Source of the DNA: Doryteuthis pealeii
Taxonomy: Eukaryota > Mollusca > Cephalopoda > Myopsida > Loliginidae
DNA length: 64,000 nucleotides
Direction of reading: 5' to 3'
Assembly (NCBI GenBank): GCA_023376005.1
Contig: CM042141.1
Coordinates: forward strand, 91,850,018-91,914,017
In this document: positions 1 to 11,220 of the stretch, one piece after another
How the letters are laid out: the number at the start of each line of letters is the position of its first letter
Numbering within the stretch: the first letter of the stretch is position 1
Made by a program: the position numbers and the translations under genes
Notes under the pieces: generated by a model
The model's input: the letters and a program-made list of their open reading frames with translations, nothing else
What the model was told of the DNA's origin: nothing
Database searches by the model: none

Positions 1-239
1 ATTAAAAGAATAATGTTTAGTCAGAACTTTTTGGTCAAATAGATGCTGTTGTAGCAAAAAATAAATTGCATATGATTTAGAATCATTTTTTAATGAGCAA
101 ACCATTTGTTAGAATTCAAATCTAATTTTAACTGTGTTAAAAAAAAACAAGAGAAATAAAATTTTATTTTCCCCAGAAAATTCTATAGATATATTCCACT
201 AGAAATAATAAATCTTATATATCGACCTCACAAAAAATG

Positions 240-562
240 TACAAGGTGTGTCAAACAAAGTATCGAGATTTTTTGTACTTTTTGACACACCTTGTATTCT
301 GAAAAAAAATAACGTTCCATTCATTCTTCATTTCTATCATGGTAAATACAGCTTTAAACTTGGTACTTTTTTGACACGCCTTGTATTCTGAAAAAAAGTT
401 CCATTCATTCTTCATTTCTATCTTGGTAAATACAGCTTTAAACTTGGTACTTTTTTGACACACGTTGTATTCTGAAACAAATTAATGAATGGAACTTTTT
501 CAGAATACAAGGTGTGTCAAAAAGTACAAACAATCTCGATATATTTTTGACACACCTTGTAT
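240..562. mobile_element. Nested MITE-like foldback with CAAGGTGTGTCAAA ends
   Basis: The termini ACAAGGTGTGTCAAA (241-255) and TTTGACACACCTTGTA (546-561) are inverted. The same terminus recurs near 282-296, 372-389 and 455-475, and in forward orientation near 500-520, so this is a cluster of nested or tandem copies. The internal module with CTTCATTTCTATC and CAGCTTTAAACTTGGTACTTTT is repeated twice. No transposase is seen. A fifth, separate copy lies at 12211-12390. Termini of this kind suggest a mariner/Tc1-like non-autonomous DNA transposon, but the superfamily is not proven. Confidence 0.7.
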
Positions 563-597
563 ATTATATATCTTATATATTACCCCCAAAAGGTGTC

Positions 598-735
598 TTT
601 ATTATGATACTAAACTGAATCGGTGGTGAGGCTTCAGTTCTGGAGTTTTAAGAAAATGGAAATACACTTCATTGCCATTACTCCCAGGTCCACTAAGACC
701 CTGTTAGGGTCAATTTTTTGAGTTGGGTCAAAGTT
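598..735 (+). mobile_element. Fragment of the CCAA-tailed repeat family
   Basis: It contains the family blocks with GGTGAGGCTTCAGTTCTGGAG, CATTGCCATTACTCCCAGGTC and CCTGTTAGGGTC. These are the same blocks as in the complete copies at 18140-18775 and 53030-53640. The 5' and 3' ends are missing. Confidence 0.65.
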
Positions 736-1214
736 TGAGATAATGAAGTATTTACCTGTTTACAGTGATTGTGAAGATTCATTTTTGTACCATTGTAGCG
801 ATTATCTTCCCTTGCTTGAATGAGATTAGCAAAGGGTTATCTTTCCTTGCCGCCAGTGTTTGACACTAGAGGACGTTGCAACTTGGCTATTCAAACTCAG
901 TCCAGGAAAACTCTCTTTCTTTCTCATCTGGGATCTCCAGACATGCACTCGTTGTGTCTCTGTCCGTTTGGACTGGGGGTTAGGGGGGGGTTGACCCCCA
1001 ATTATAGGCTTATACGTGTGCCTTTATGAGGCCCCTATTATACTATATCTCCATAGAGGTTTTTTTTGGCTCAGCAGCCTTTTCTATGTCCGTGTAACAC
1101 GCGTGCCTATTTGCACTCGCATGTCTGCATGGAGAGGCATACAACGTGGCTCGTGTACAAAGTAGGTGATAACCTTTTGATGTAGGACTTTTATCTCTTC
1201 GTTTAAGTCTTGAC

Positions 1215-1440
1215 TTTCCAAGGACTCTTTTCTGAATTCAAACCTGTTAAACTCCGCTTGAGAAATTGACCTTGTATCACATCCTGCTCGTGCGGAGGGG
1301 TTGTTAAATATATATATAAGGTATTTTAAGGAGTATATTCCCTCCATACAATTATTTAATGCCAAAGCCATCCTTGTGGAAGAACAGTAGTGGAACTTTT
1401 TAATCCATAGCTGAGGGTGAAATCCTTTTGACAGATGTTC
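1215..1440. mobile_element. Two abutting SINE fragments
   Basis: 1215-1315 is the SINE tail block with CAAACCTGTTAAACTCCGC and CACATCCTGCTCGTGCGGAGGGGTT, found also at 44895-44955 and 47660-47750 and inverted at 11125-11220 and 22520-22600. 1355-1440 is a fragment of the body repeated in the tandem array 2712-3425. A related piece is at 1845-1935. Confidence 0.6.
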
Positions 1441-2009
1441 ACCACCATCATCATTGTCTTCATCATCAAGGCATACTGACAGTACAGATTCCCTTGACAC
1501 TCTTTCACCATCCGTCCCTATCGATCATTGCTTTTGGTAAGTCCTGTAGTTTTTGCAGGTCGGCTAACACTCATGTGTCTGTGCGTAGGAGTCAATGGAA
1601 GAAATTCACGTATGAGTTTGTTCTTACTTCAACAGCAGTACCCAGTATGTCTTGCTCGGCTTACATGGATGTTTTGTGCGATGTGAGGTAAGTGGCCTTT
1701 CAGTTGCTGTTTTACAGGACGCTGCTTCCAGGATTTATTCAAACTAGCTCACAGCATCCTGATGTCGTTCCCATCTAGCTTTCTCTTGAGGCATTTCATT
1801 AAATTCTTTTTTCATTTGCTCGGCTCCATCATGGGTTATTCAATGTCAAAACAATCCTTGTAGAAGAACAGTAGTGGCACTATTTGATGGGATGAGAAGG
1901 GTTTACACCTTTCCCAAGGGTGTTATTTACCGCGCATCCAACGTATGCGGGTGGGACACAAGGTCTTTTTAATGTAGAACCACGAGCCGAGACTCGTGGG
2001 ATGGTTTGT

Positions 2010-2150
2010 GTAAAAAATGCGTAGATCCCATCGGCATTCCCCCTCAAGGCGGGCGCCTCAGGACACTGGGCAATAAACCCGGCCCTGCTCCTTTAAATCA
2101 AGGGGTAGGTGTTGCCTGGGGGATAGCCCCCTGGGATCTACGCCATTAAT
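2010..2150. repeat. Dispersed GC-rich repeat, inverted copy at 29695-29890
   Basis: GTAGATCCCA near the left end and TGGGATCTAC near the right end are inverted. The middle (GGCGCCTCAGG..., GGGATAGCCCCC) is found reversed at 29778-29885. No coding content. Confidence 0.55.
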
Positions 2151-2204
2151 TACTTAACCAGTCCAGAGCCGAAGCCAATGAACTCCTGATCTGTGTCAGG
2201 TAAA

Positions 2205-2306
2205 ATTTCTTAAGGGTGTTGGTCCGAAAGTAAAGGCAATAGCGCGAACCCACATACTACGATGTCACAGTCCAGCACGTTAGCCACCATACTCTGGGAA
2301 CTTTAT
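2205..2306 (-). mobile_element. tRNA-derived SINE head fragment next to the exon
   Basis: Read on the minus strand, this is the tRNA-like part (A-box-like GTGG.TAACGTGCT and B-box-like GGGTTCG) of the SINE arrayed at 2712-3425. It ends about 50 bases upstream of the exon A acceptor. Confidence 0.6.
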
Positions 2307-2356
2307 TGATTGGAGTTTGAAATGTTTAAACGTTTTATCTATTTGTTTTATTTCAG

Positions 2357-2448
2357 CCTTAAAGATTCATACAACGGAAAGCACAAAGCGACTTTTGGAT
2401 GAAATCGGCGGCTTTTCAATTGTACTTCGAGGTGAAGTGACTGTCAAG
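2357..2448 (+). CDS. Receptor-type guanylate cyclase, penultimate coding exon (partial gene)
   Basis: This is an internal exon of a guanylate cyclase, which converts GTP to cyclic GMP in the cytoplasmic catalytic domain. It is preceded by a pyrimidine-rich acceptor ending in TTTCAG (2351-2356) and followed by a GTAGTA donor at 2449. It has 2 bases of a split codon plus 30 codons, so it enters in phase 1 and leaves in phase 0. The peptide begins LKIHTTESTKRLLDE and continues GGFSIVLRGEVTVK. This matches the family pattern ALKIH...T..LLDE.GGF...LRGEV..K in the last part of the catalytic domain of natriuretic-peptide-receptor-type cyclases, just after the conserved NTASRMES region, which must lie upstream of the window. 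It splices in frame to exon 60370-60417. No other coding exon was recognised between 1 and 2356. Assignment to the membrane rather than the soluble class rests on similarity to NPR-type ends. Confidence 0.9.
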
Positions 2449-2711
2449 GTAGTATTATACATTTCGTTCTCTTACTTTTTTCACGTATATATTTCCTACG
2501 ACGATAACCGTTACACAACACGCCTTTTACTTAGAGATCACATCGGCAACATTAAGTGACCACCCCTCATTGCCATTAAGGGGAATACTGGTCATGTAAG
2601 ACCAAATCTGGTCAAGACTTTTTCATTTAAGGACACAAGATAAAAGGTCAGTAAGGTTTGGTTTGGTTTAGTTGTTTAATGACATACTAATCATCATGGG
2701 CTATATAAGGC

Positions 2712-3425
2712 CAAATAAATAATCGTAGAAGAACAGCGGTAGTACTATTTAACCCATAGATGGGGGATAAGGTGGATTCCTACCTTTTCCAATGGTATTA
2801 GTCCGAAAGTGAATTTAATAGCGCGACTGGAGTTTGAACCCGCTTACTGCGATGTCTCAATGAACCATATTAGCCACTACACTGTGAGGACTTATCCGCC
2901 TTGTAGAATAACAGTAGTGGTCCTATTTAACCCGTATCTAGGGGGATAAGTGGGGTCCATACTTTTCCCAATACTAATAGTCAAAAAATGAACGTAATAG
3001 CGTGACTGCAGTTCGAACCCAATTACTGCGAAGACAGCCAAGTACGTTAGCCACTACACTGCGGGGACTTACTCGCCTTGTAGAAGAACAGTAGTGGTAC
3101 TATTTAACTCGTAGCTGAGGGGATAAGAGGGTTCATACCTTTCCCAAGGGTATTAGTCTGAAAGTGAACGTAATATAGCGACTGGAGTTAGAACCCGCTT
3201 ACTACGATGTCGCAGTTAAGCACGTTAGCCACTACACCACGGGGACTCAACCGCCTTGTAGAAGAACAGTAGTGTTATTATTTTACCCATAGATAGGGAT
3301 GTAAGGGGGTTCATACCTTTCCCAATGGTATTAGTCTGAAAAGGAACGTAGCAGTGCAACTGGAGTACGAATCCGTTTACAATGACGTCGCAGTTCAGAA
3401 TGATAACCACAACGCCATGGGGATT
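2712..3425 (-). repeat. Tandem array of four tRNA-derived SINE units (176-184 bp each)
   Basis: The units start near 2712, 2896, 3072 and 3250. Each runs from TTGTAGAAGAACAGTAGTGG through TACCTTTCCCAA and GAACGTAATAGCG to GTTAGCCACTACAC...GGGGACT. On the minus strand each begins as a tRNA-like head (CCCCGTGGTGTAGTGGCTAAC, then GGGTTCGAACTCC-type B box), so these are tRNA-derived SINEs read on the minus strand and arranged head to tail. A single unit in + orientation begins at 46155. Tandem multiplication of a SINE is unusual. Confidence 0.75.
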
Positions 3426-3429
3426 CCCT

Positions 3430-4170
3430 AAAAGGATCTTAAGAGAAAATAGACATTCCTCGTAATGAACATTAAACTATGTAGATGTGCCAGTGAGGGT
3501 GACTTCTGAATTGATCTGAACTGGCATACGGAACGTTTCCTTAAATAGATGATAGGCTTATCCTTACCCGCCCCCCCCCAAAAAAAACCCTGCCTAGCTT
3601 GATTCGAGTATACGATTTCCAATGTCTTTAATGTTGGATCAAGTAAAAAACAACAAAAGCAGAAAGAATTCGAACAGCAAACATACCAACTATAATAACA
3701 AACAAAGAATGTAATGCTTATAGCGTGATGACGGGGTGGGAGTAGGAAGAGTAGGAGGTAGGAGAGTAGTACGTCCGGCTCTTAGAGTATACCATCTGGA
3801 GGTAATGACGGCATTTGTAGTATTATTTCATATCCGGTTTTTCGTCAGTATTTCCTGAACGTTTCTTTTGACTGATCACACTAACGAATTAGACCATTTT
3901 TGCAAAGCAGAAAAAGAAAATGTATACGGTTGACCTAAAGATTATTTGATAAGAGCTTTTGACCCAAGCGGAAACATTTTCAGGTCTAGCTACTATTTCC
4001 CAACACGGAGGAGGCGGTTATATGTTACCTCGTATCAAACATGATTTTATTTTGCTTTGACATGTAGCGAACAGAATAGAACTTTCTTCGTGTTCTCCAG
4101 GTTCTTGAAATAGAAGCACATTCTTGCTTGAGATTTTATAAACATTTTATTTCAGGCCAAAAGGAATGTG
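3430..4170. other. Unassigned AT-rich sequence
   Basis: I see only a poly-C run (3568-3580) and no gene, SINE box or foldback that I can support. Confidence 0.4.
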
Positions 4171-4185
4171 GCCTATTCAATGAAA

Positions 4186-4186
<1 letters not shown>

Positions 4187-4241
<55 letters not shown>

Positions 4242-5085
4242 CTCCTTTTGAGTTTTTCACATCAGCGTTAGCTGATGGTCTTTCACTGGAGTCTGAGTGA
4301 CAACAAGTCTCCTCAGGTCTCCAGGACTCTTCTGAGTATTCTGGTAGATTGCAGCAGTGCAGTATTCTGGATGGTCTCAATTCTTCCTCTGATTTCCAGA
4401 TTTTCCAATCTTTTTCCAAGCTTTTTGGGACCGTTCCAAGTGCACCAATTACAATTGATATCACTTTCACTTTCATATTCCATAGCTTTTTCAGTTCTCT
4501 GGCAAGGTCCAGGTATTTGTCCCTTTTTTCTCTTTCCTTCAGCTTTACCTTGTGATCTGCTGGAACGTCAAAATCCACCAGTCGACAATTTTTTTTTGTT
4601 AATCAACACTAGGTCTGGTCTTCTTGCTGGGATAAGGTGATCCTTTTTATCTCAAAGTCCCAGAGAATTTTATGCATTTCGTTCTCAAGAACAGATTCTG
4701 GTTTATGCATAAACCATTTTGATGTATGGTCAAAATTTATTTTTTTTGCATAATTCCCAGTGAGTCACCTTTCCAACCCAGTCGTGCCTAGTTTTCTACT
4801 CCCGTTGTGCTAGTTTGCTACATTCGCATAGTACATGGTTCACAGTCTAATCTGTGTCACCGCATATTCTACATTTACTATTTTGTTGGGTCTTATAAAT
4901 TTTTGCTTTGATATAGTTTGTCCTTATGGCATTATTTTGTGCAGCAATTATTAGTGATTCAGTTTCTCTTTTGAGGTTTCCCTTTCTTAACCATGTCCAA
5001 GTCTTTTCATGTGCAACCTCTCCGATTTGTCGTTTGAAGTGTACATATAATTGTTTTTCTTCCCATTTTTGTTTTTTAGATTTAA
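4187..5085 (-). mobile_element. Non-LTR retrotransposon, C-terminal ORF fragment with AAT tail
   Basis: Minus-strand frames give the C-terminal part of a non-LTR retrotransposon polyprotein. The order is KKQKWEEKQLYVHFKRQIGE, HEKTWTWLRKGNLKRE, a CCHC-like CRICGDTD segment, then MDFDVPADHKVKLKEREK and LWNMKVKVISIVIGALGTV. The 3' end is an (AAT)n tail (4187-4239 as ATT on the + strand). Stops and frame changes interrupt it, so it is dead. The same module recurs at 34490-35228, 36715-36935, 37290-37958, 37960-39870 and 52805-53030. Proteins of this type are commonly labelled R2-type retrotransposon; the exact clade is uncertain. Confidence 0.8.
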
Positions 5086-5544
5086 AATTTTTTTTTTTAG
5101 AAATAAACATTAAAAATAGTTTGATAAAGTTACGAGTAAATATTTGCAAATAAATCAGCAAGAATATGCAATATTTGCGAAAAAGGACGTTGGGATATCT
5201 ATATATGCAATATAAAAGGTAGTTGATATGTATGTATGTATGTACGTATGTCCGGAATAAATTACGAAAATAAAACAATTAATGACAAAGAAAATATCAC
5301 AAGTTCTTGCTTTTTGTGCAAAAATTTTGAAGATGTGATTTATATTCAAAGATATTCAAGCATTAAAATATGCATAGAAATAGCATTGAAATTCTACTTT
5401 CAAATGTCCAGCTATACAAATCCCAAAAGTAAACAAATTAATGCACGAGGTTTTCCATTCCCCTCTACTCAGGCGACGCTGGGTAGCCTCTTCTTGTTTA
5501 AAAATAAATGCCACATGCATTTTTGAGTGAATAGAATCGATAAA

Positions 5545-5680
5545 GTAATTACCCAACCCGTTTGCTAGGATGTGACACAAGGGCGCAAGTATGAGGCATC
5601 CAGTGAGGATCGAACTCGTTATTTAGTAATAATAGGATTTGCGAAACTAGCTTGTTAACCATTACATCATGATAGAACGT
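5545..5680 (-). mobile_element. tRNA-derived SINE head (GTGGTGTAATGGTTAGC type)
   Basis: On the minus strand the segment reads as the head of the SINE at 17671-17920 (ATGATGTAATGGTTAACAAGC..., then GAGTTCGATCCTCACTGGATG). It carries A- and B-box-like motifs. Another degraded copy is at 53730-53980. Confidence 0.65.
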
Positions 5681-5689
5681 CCTAAAATA

Positions 5690-6090
5690 GAAGAGTATAC
5701 TCAATATTTGTAAATAAAAAAGAGAATATGCAATGTTCGTAAATAGAAGAGGACGTGTGCAATATAGAAGGGGACGAATGTAATATTTGTAAATAGTATA
5801 GAGTATATGTAACATTTGCAAATAGAAAAGAAGACATATGCAATATTCAGAAGTGGAAGAGAGCACAAGAAATATTCGCAAATAGAAGAATAAATCTGCA
5901 TTTCTTTTGCAAAGGGAAGAGAACACTTGCCATACAGGCAAATACAAGACGGTATATTCAATATTTGCAAATAGAAAATAACACATGCAGTATTCAAAAA
6001 TAGAAAAAATCACGTATATTATTCATAAATATAAAAGAGAATATACAGTATTTCCAAATAGAAAAGAGTCTATGCAACATCTACGAATAG
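5690..6090. repeat. Roughly 30-bp minisatellite, first block
   Basis: The unit is approximately ATATGCAATATTCACAAATAG followed by AAAAGAGC, 28-33 bp per unit and highly diverged. It continues after an interruption at 6725-8490. The open frames rich in FYLQIL-type residues on the minus strand are by-products of the repeat. Confidence 0.85.
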
Positions 6091-6108
6091 AGAAAGGCAT
6101 ATGCTTGT

Positions 6109-6434
6109 AATAACAAACGATAACACTTTGGAAAGCTTTATTCTACTTAGAATAATTCGTACACTTATTAAGAGTTTATATAGTCTAGTATTGGCGAGAG
6201 AGTTCTCCAAAAGGGAGGTAATCATAAAGTAGGGGAGCTAACTCTCAATTACTTATCACAGTGACAATTTACAATTTTGAATTTTTTTTATAAAACTTTA
6301 AAGATAAGGTGAGGTACTCTCGAACCGAAATTTTGTCCACACCAATGACTTAAGAGATTATCTTGTTGACCATTTCTTTACGACAATTGTTGCAGATTAA
6401 TGCGGAGGCTACAAAAAGACGTGAAACTGCCAAT

Positions 6435-6509
<75 letters not shown>

Positions 6510-6728
6510 AGCCAACGACGGAATACTATTTAACAAAAAGACGTGAAACTGCCAATCAAGTTTCGTATACAACTATAATAACAAACGATAACACTTTGGA
6601 AAGCTTTATTCTACTTAGAATAATTGGTACACTTATTAAGAGTTTATATAGTCTAGTATTCGCGAGAGAGTTCTTCAAAGGGGATGTAATCATTAAGTAG
6701 GGGAGGTAACGTTCAATTACTTATTACA
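6109..6728. repeat. Direct duplication flanking an AG microsatellite inside the minisatellite
   Basis: A block of about 150 bp (ATAACAAACGATAACACTTT ... TCAATTACTTAT) occurs at 6109-6258 and again at 6570-6728. A shorter block AAAAAGACGTGAAACTGCC occurs at 6413-6438 and 6535-6561 on either side of (AG)n 6439-6504. The nested duplication implies replication slippage or unequal exchange. Confidence 0.8.
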
Positions 6729-7992
6729 ATGCTATATTCACAAATAGAAAAGAGCATATACAATATTGGCAAACAGAAAAAGGCATGTGCAAAAATCGTA
6801 AATAGAAGACTACAGATGTATTTTTCGCAAATAGAAATAAGCATCTACTATATCTGCAAATAGAAGAGAGCTTATCGAATATTTGCAAATAAAAGAGGGC
6901 AAATTCAAAAAGAAAAAGGCATATAGGATAGAAAAAGCCCATTTAATATTTGCAAATAGAAACGCGCAAATAAAACATTCCCAAATAGAAAAAAAAATGC
7001 AATATTTGTCAATAAAAAAGCGGAAATGTAATATTCAGAAAGAGAAAAGAGCATATGCAATATTTACAAATAGAAAAGAAAACATTTAATATTTGCAGAT
7101 AGAAATGCTCAAATGCAATATTCACAAATTGAAACAAAATCGCATATGAAATATTCACAAACAGAAAAGATCATATTTAATATTTGAAAAAAAAGGGCAT
7201 ATGCATTATTCACAAATAGAAAAATATATGAAATATTCTGAAATAGAAAAGAGCAAATGCAATATCCACAAACAAAAAGGAGCATATGCACTATTCTAAA
7301 ATAAAAAAATAGCACATAGAAGACTCTACATGCTATCCTTGCAAATAAAAATGAGCATATGCAATATCTGCAAATAGAAGAGGATGTATACAATACTTGC
7401 AAATAGTTTGAAACCCCCCCAGAAAAGACATGCAATATTCCTAAATAGAAATGAGCGCATGCAATAATCACAAAAGTAAAGAGCACATGCAGTATTCACA
7501 AAAAGAAAGTACATGCAATATTTGCAAATAGGAAATACCATATGTATTATATACAAATAGAAAAGAGTTCATGCAATATTCACAAATAGAAACGAGTATA
7601 TGCAATATTCTCAAAATAAAAAGAACATATGCAATATTTGAGGATAGGAAAAAATATATGATTTATTCCCAAATAGAAAAAGAGCTTATACAATATTTGT
7701 AAATAGAAAAGAATATATGCACTATTCAAAAATAGAAACGGCCGAACAATATTGGAAAATAAAATGCATATGCAATATTCCCGAATAGAGAAAAACCATT
7801 TGCAATATTCACAAATAGAAAAGGGCATATGCAATATTCACAAACAGAAAAAAAACCCCAAAAACAAATGCGATATTCACAAATAGAAAAAAAAAACATA
7901 TGTGATATTCACAAATAGAAAAGAACATGTGCAATATTCACAAATACACAAAGAATATCTAATATTTGCTAATAGAAAAGCGCATATGCATT

Positions 7993-8064
<72 letters not shown>

Positions 8065-8490
8065 AGCATATGCAATATTCGCTAATAGAAGATTCCATTG
8101 TCAATATTTGTGAATAGAAAAGAGCAAATGCAATATTCACAAATAAAAAATAGCATATGCAATATTCTCAGATACAGGAGGTCATATTAAATATTCGCAA
8201 ATAGAAAAGAGCATATGAAATATTCACATATAGAGAAGAGCATCATTCACACGTCTAAATAATTCTATTTTTCCCCATTTCTACACTCTTTCAATTTTCG
8301 CACATACATGGCACGTCACCCACCGCTGACGCCATACACTGACCTCGTCACTCTCATTAAGATGTGTGAAATATTTCCAATTTGGTAATGAAATATGCAA
8401 TATTTACAAATAAAACCGGATAGGCAATAATTTCAAATAGAAGAGAGAGCATATGCAATATTCCTAAATAGAAGAGAGAGCATATACATT
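6725..8490. repeat. Roughly 30-bp minisatellite, main block, with (AC)n core
   Basis: There are dozens of diverged units of the CAATATTCACAAATAGAAAAG motif. They are interrupted by (AC)n at 7997-8059 and by a non-repetitive stretch at 8250-8385. The units vary too much in length and sequence to be a CRISPR array, and the sequence is eukaryotic. Confidence 0.85.
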
Positions 8491-8894
8491 ATTTGCTAGC
8501 CATTACATCATGACAGATTGCTAGAGTAATCTTTAATGACACTTCTAAGATTTCACTATAATTGTAGAAAAGATGGAGCTAATCTTTGCACTGTGGCCCA
8601 TTTAGAGGCTTAATAATGCCTTTCAAACCGGTGCCATAACCCAGCTTTTTTTTAATCCAGGGAAAAATCCAGAACTGTAAACACTAGTTACACCGAGGCA
8701 AGCATATTCCCTTTTCCATTCAAAAGATTGGCGTAACATAATCTTCCTCTTCTCATTACCTGATTTGGGTATTATGCTCTACTTAGCTAATAGACAAACA
8801 ATATAGTTTTATTTAGATCAAAGAGATTACAGTGTACACAACATGACCTGTTTATTTCTTTATTAATATCATAAATGAATGTCCCATGAAAGTT

Positions 8895-9440
8895 GTTGGC
8901 TGGCTGGTTGGTTGGATTTTTCGGCATGTCAATCCTTGCTGGATTAATTTATACCGAAGATATTTTGTTTTATTCATTCTTGATCGGTATTAAAAACTTT
9001 TAAAAATTGAATTTTTAAAAAACACATTCTTTAAACTCATTATTTTCTATTTAACCCATAGATGGGACTCTAACAGGTATGATTACTTCGGGTCAGAGTG
9101 GACCTGGCAGTAATGGTGATGAAGGGGTACTCCACACTCTACAAATCTCCAGAATTGGAATTTCACCATTAGATGCAGTTTACCTTCATACCCAGGACAG
9201 ATTGCCTCTCAGCCACCACCTTTTAGCACATATATGATAAAAAGAGCTGGGCAATAGGGTCAGGATAATCATATAGGTGCTAGGAATTGACGTGACAAGC
9301 CGATTGACTGGGCAGAGACCTCTCCGACCGACCGTCTAGCCCAAGTAATGGTCATGGTGGAGTGTTGCATGACATGGCCCCATTGGGGGATATTACCTCT
9401 TCGCAGAGTATCCTACAGTCCTAGCCGACAGGGTGGCCCA
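8895..9440 (-). mobile_element. Near-complete copy of the CCAA-tailed repeat family
   Basis: On the minus strand the copy runs from the GC-rich body (CCATGTCATGCAACACTCCACC, GCACCTATATGATTATCC) to the 3' end with GGCATAAATTAATCC..., GGATTGACATGCCG and a (CCAA)n tail (8900-8920 as TTGG). The order and tail equal those at 18140-18775 and 53030-53640. It behaves like a SINE or LINE 3' end; no coding region is seen. Confidence 0.7.
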
Positions 9441-9529
9441 TAATAGTTGTTACATTTGATGTACGAAGTTTACCTGAAAATGTATTATTATGGGAAAAGT
9501 GTAATTCTATTGTTTATTTCTTTACTAGA

Positions 9530-9910
9530 AGCGGCTACTCGGCGTCGCACGGGTAGAAGGGAGGGGGCAAAAATTTAGTCTCGCAGATCCATTATTACTG
9601 AATCAGGAGTTGGGTCCTTGCAGGGTGTCTCACTAAAATCCCAACATAAAAAAGAGCTTGTGTTGGTTCGACCTGGTGTAGCGTCAGAAATAAAAAAGAA
9701 GAAAAAAGAAGAAAAAAAAGGCGCTTAGACACTCCGAAAAGAGAAATCAATGTCCCCTAATTATTCTTCTTCATCCTGACGGATGGGGCTATAGAATACA
9801 CCTCTACAGAGGGGTAAAACCAGCTAGCCGTAGTTGGCGACCCGTGACGCTTAACGATGGAACTCTTGATGGCGTAAATTCCAAATAACCAACCAACCAA
9901 CCAACCAACC
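9530..9910 (+). mobile_element. Truncated CCAA-tailed repeat with SINE fragment
   Basis: 9575-9620 resembles the GTCTCGCAGATCCATTACTAC block of the SINE at 17671-17920. 9770-9905 carries CACCTCTACAGAGGGGTAAAA and GGCGACCCGTGACGCTTAA, and ends in (CCAA)n at 9885-9909. Confidence 0.55.
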
Positions 9911-10556
9911 CATTTCTACTTGTTTTACTCCCGATTACTTTATTTTTCCTTCCCTTGACTCATTTCGTTCATTTTCCCTCCAAATTTACCTCCCCTTTGT
10001 TGTTTGTTGTGGTTGTTGTTGATCTTCTTTTGTCTCCGTTTTTCTTCCTTTTTTATCTCCCTTTTTTCTTCTTTCCTTTTCCTCAACTTTCCTTTCTCTT
10101 TTGCTGCTTTCTACTTTTCCTCCCTCCTCCCCATTCTTCTTCTTCTTCTTCTTCTTCTTCTTCTTCTTCTTTCCTATCGAATGTTGGGGCGCGACGCAAC
10201 CAACACTAATTGTCATGTGTAGGCGATTACTCAGAATATTCCCACGAAGCAGCAACCCAACATACCATCCAAATAATCCCCGAGCAGCATTTTTTTTTTC
10301 ATACTTCCGTCGTTTTTTTCTTCTGCTTCTTTCTTTCCGCCATATTGAACTGTGTCAGCATTGCCTCTGGCTTTGCAACTTCCGTCGTTAAGGACAGCTC
10401 AACAGAATCAGTTTTTTATTATTAAGAAAACAACACACACCACAACAACCTTTTCTTATGTCTGAAGCTTTAACTATTGTCTAAAGAGAACTTTTTCTTT
10501 TTCTTCGGAACGAAGGTCATTTAGGAATGTCCTTCATTAAAGAAGAAAGGTACTCT

Positions 10557-11036
10557 TCGCGGAGTTCCGTCCCGGCATCCTGCCTCAAAAACCGCTAGCC
10601 GGTGGCTGCTGAAGACAAACAAACAAACAAACAAACACCAGCTACGTAGCCGAAGCGGTGTCACTTGAAAAAAAAAAAACTAAAAAAAAAACAAAAAAAC
10701 AACCAGCTTTGGGCGTTTTTCCCGAAAACCCAACCCCAACCCAAACCCTAAACCTCCCGAGTTAAAATTAACAGTTTTATTAAAAATTTGTGGGTTCTGA
10801 TTTTTCTGGGCCACCCTGTATACAGGGTGACCCAGAAAAAACAGAGCCCAAATTATTTATTTATTTTCCCATTAAACAAACCCTAAACCCCAACCCCAAC
10901 CCTAACCCTAACCCTAACCCTAGTTTCTTTTAAGTGACACCGCTTCGGCTACGGACTTCATTCATAGCTGGTGTTTTTTTTCAATAGCCACCGGCTAGCG
11001 GTTTTTGAGGTAGGAGGCTGCGACGGAACTCCACGA
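10557..11036. mobile_element. Foldback element containing telomere-like CCCTAA tracts
   Basis: The left arm (about 10559-10660; GGAGTTCCGT, CAAAAACCGCTAGCCGGTGG, GTAGCCGAAGCGGTGTCACTT) is inverted at 10930-11036. In the centre is a second palindrome around CACCCTGTATACAGGGTG (10813-10830). Between arms and centre are C-rich telomere-like tracts at 10735-10760 (CCCAACCCCAACCCAAACCCTAAACC type, degenerate) and 10878-10921 (four near-perfect CCCTAA units). Both tracts have the same orientation although the arms are inverted. Confidence 0.75.
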
Positions 11037-11123
11037 ATATATCAAGAAGAAAGAAAACCGACATGCAAAGAAACATCGGCACAATAACGCACATCGACAT
11101 CTAATTACATGTATATGTATTTA

Positions 11124-11220
11124 CCAACACCTCTGCACGAGCAGGATGTGACACAAGGTCATTTTAAGCGGAGTTCATCAGGTTTGATTTAAGAGTTTCC
11201 CTTCTCCTAGACGGGTTGCC
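11124..11220 (-). mobile_element. SINE tail fragment
   Basis: This is the inverted copy of the tail block CTCTGCACGAGCAGGATGTGA...GGTCA that is also at 1240-1310 (+) and 22525-22590 (-). Confidence 0.6.

Noticed and set aside
2317..2559. Full open frame around exon A as a small stand-alone protein
   Set aside because: Only 2357-2448 matches the cyclase family, and the frame crosses both splice sites.
5690..8490. CRISPR-like array
   Set aside because: Units vary throughout with no constant repeat and unique spacers, and the context is a eukaryotic intron.
9955..10425. Overlapping hydrophobic frames in a pyrimidine-rich stretch
   Set aside because: Caused by CTT repeats and T-rich composition; no conserved motif.
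10735..10921. Chromosome end
   Set aside because: The telomere-like tracts are short, degenerate and internal to an inverted repeat with unique sequence on both sides.
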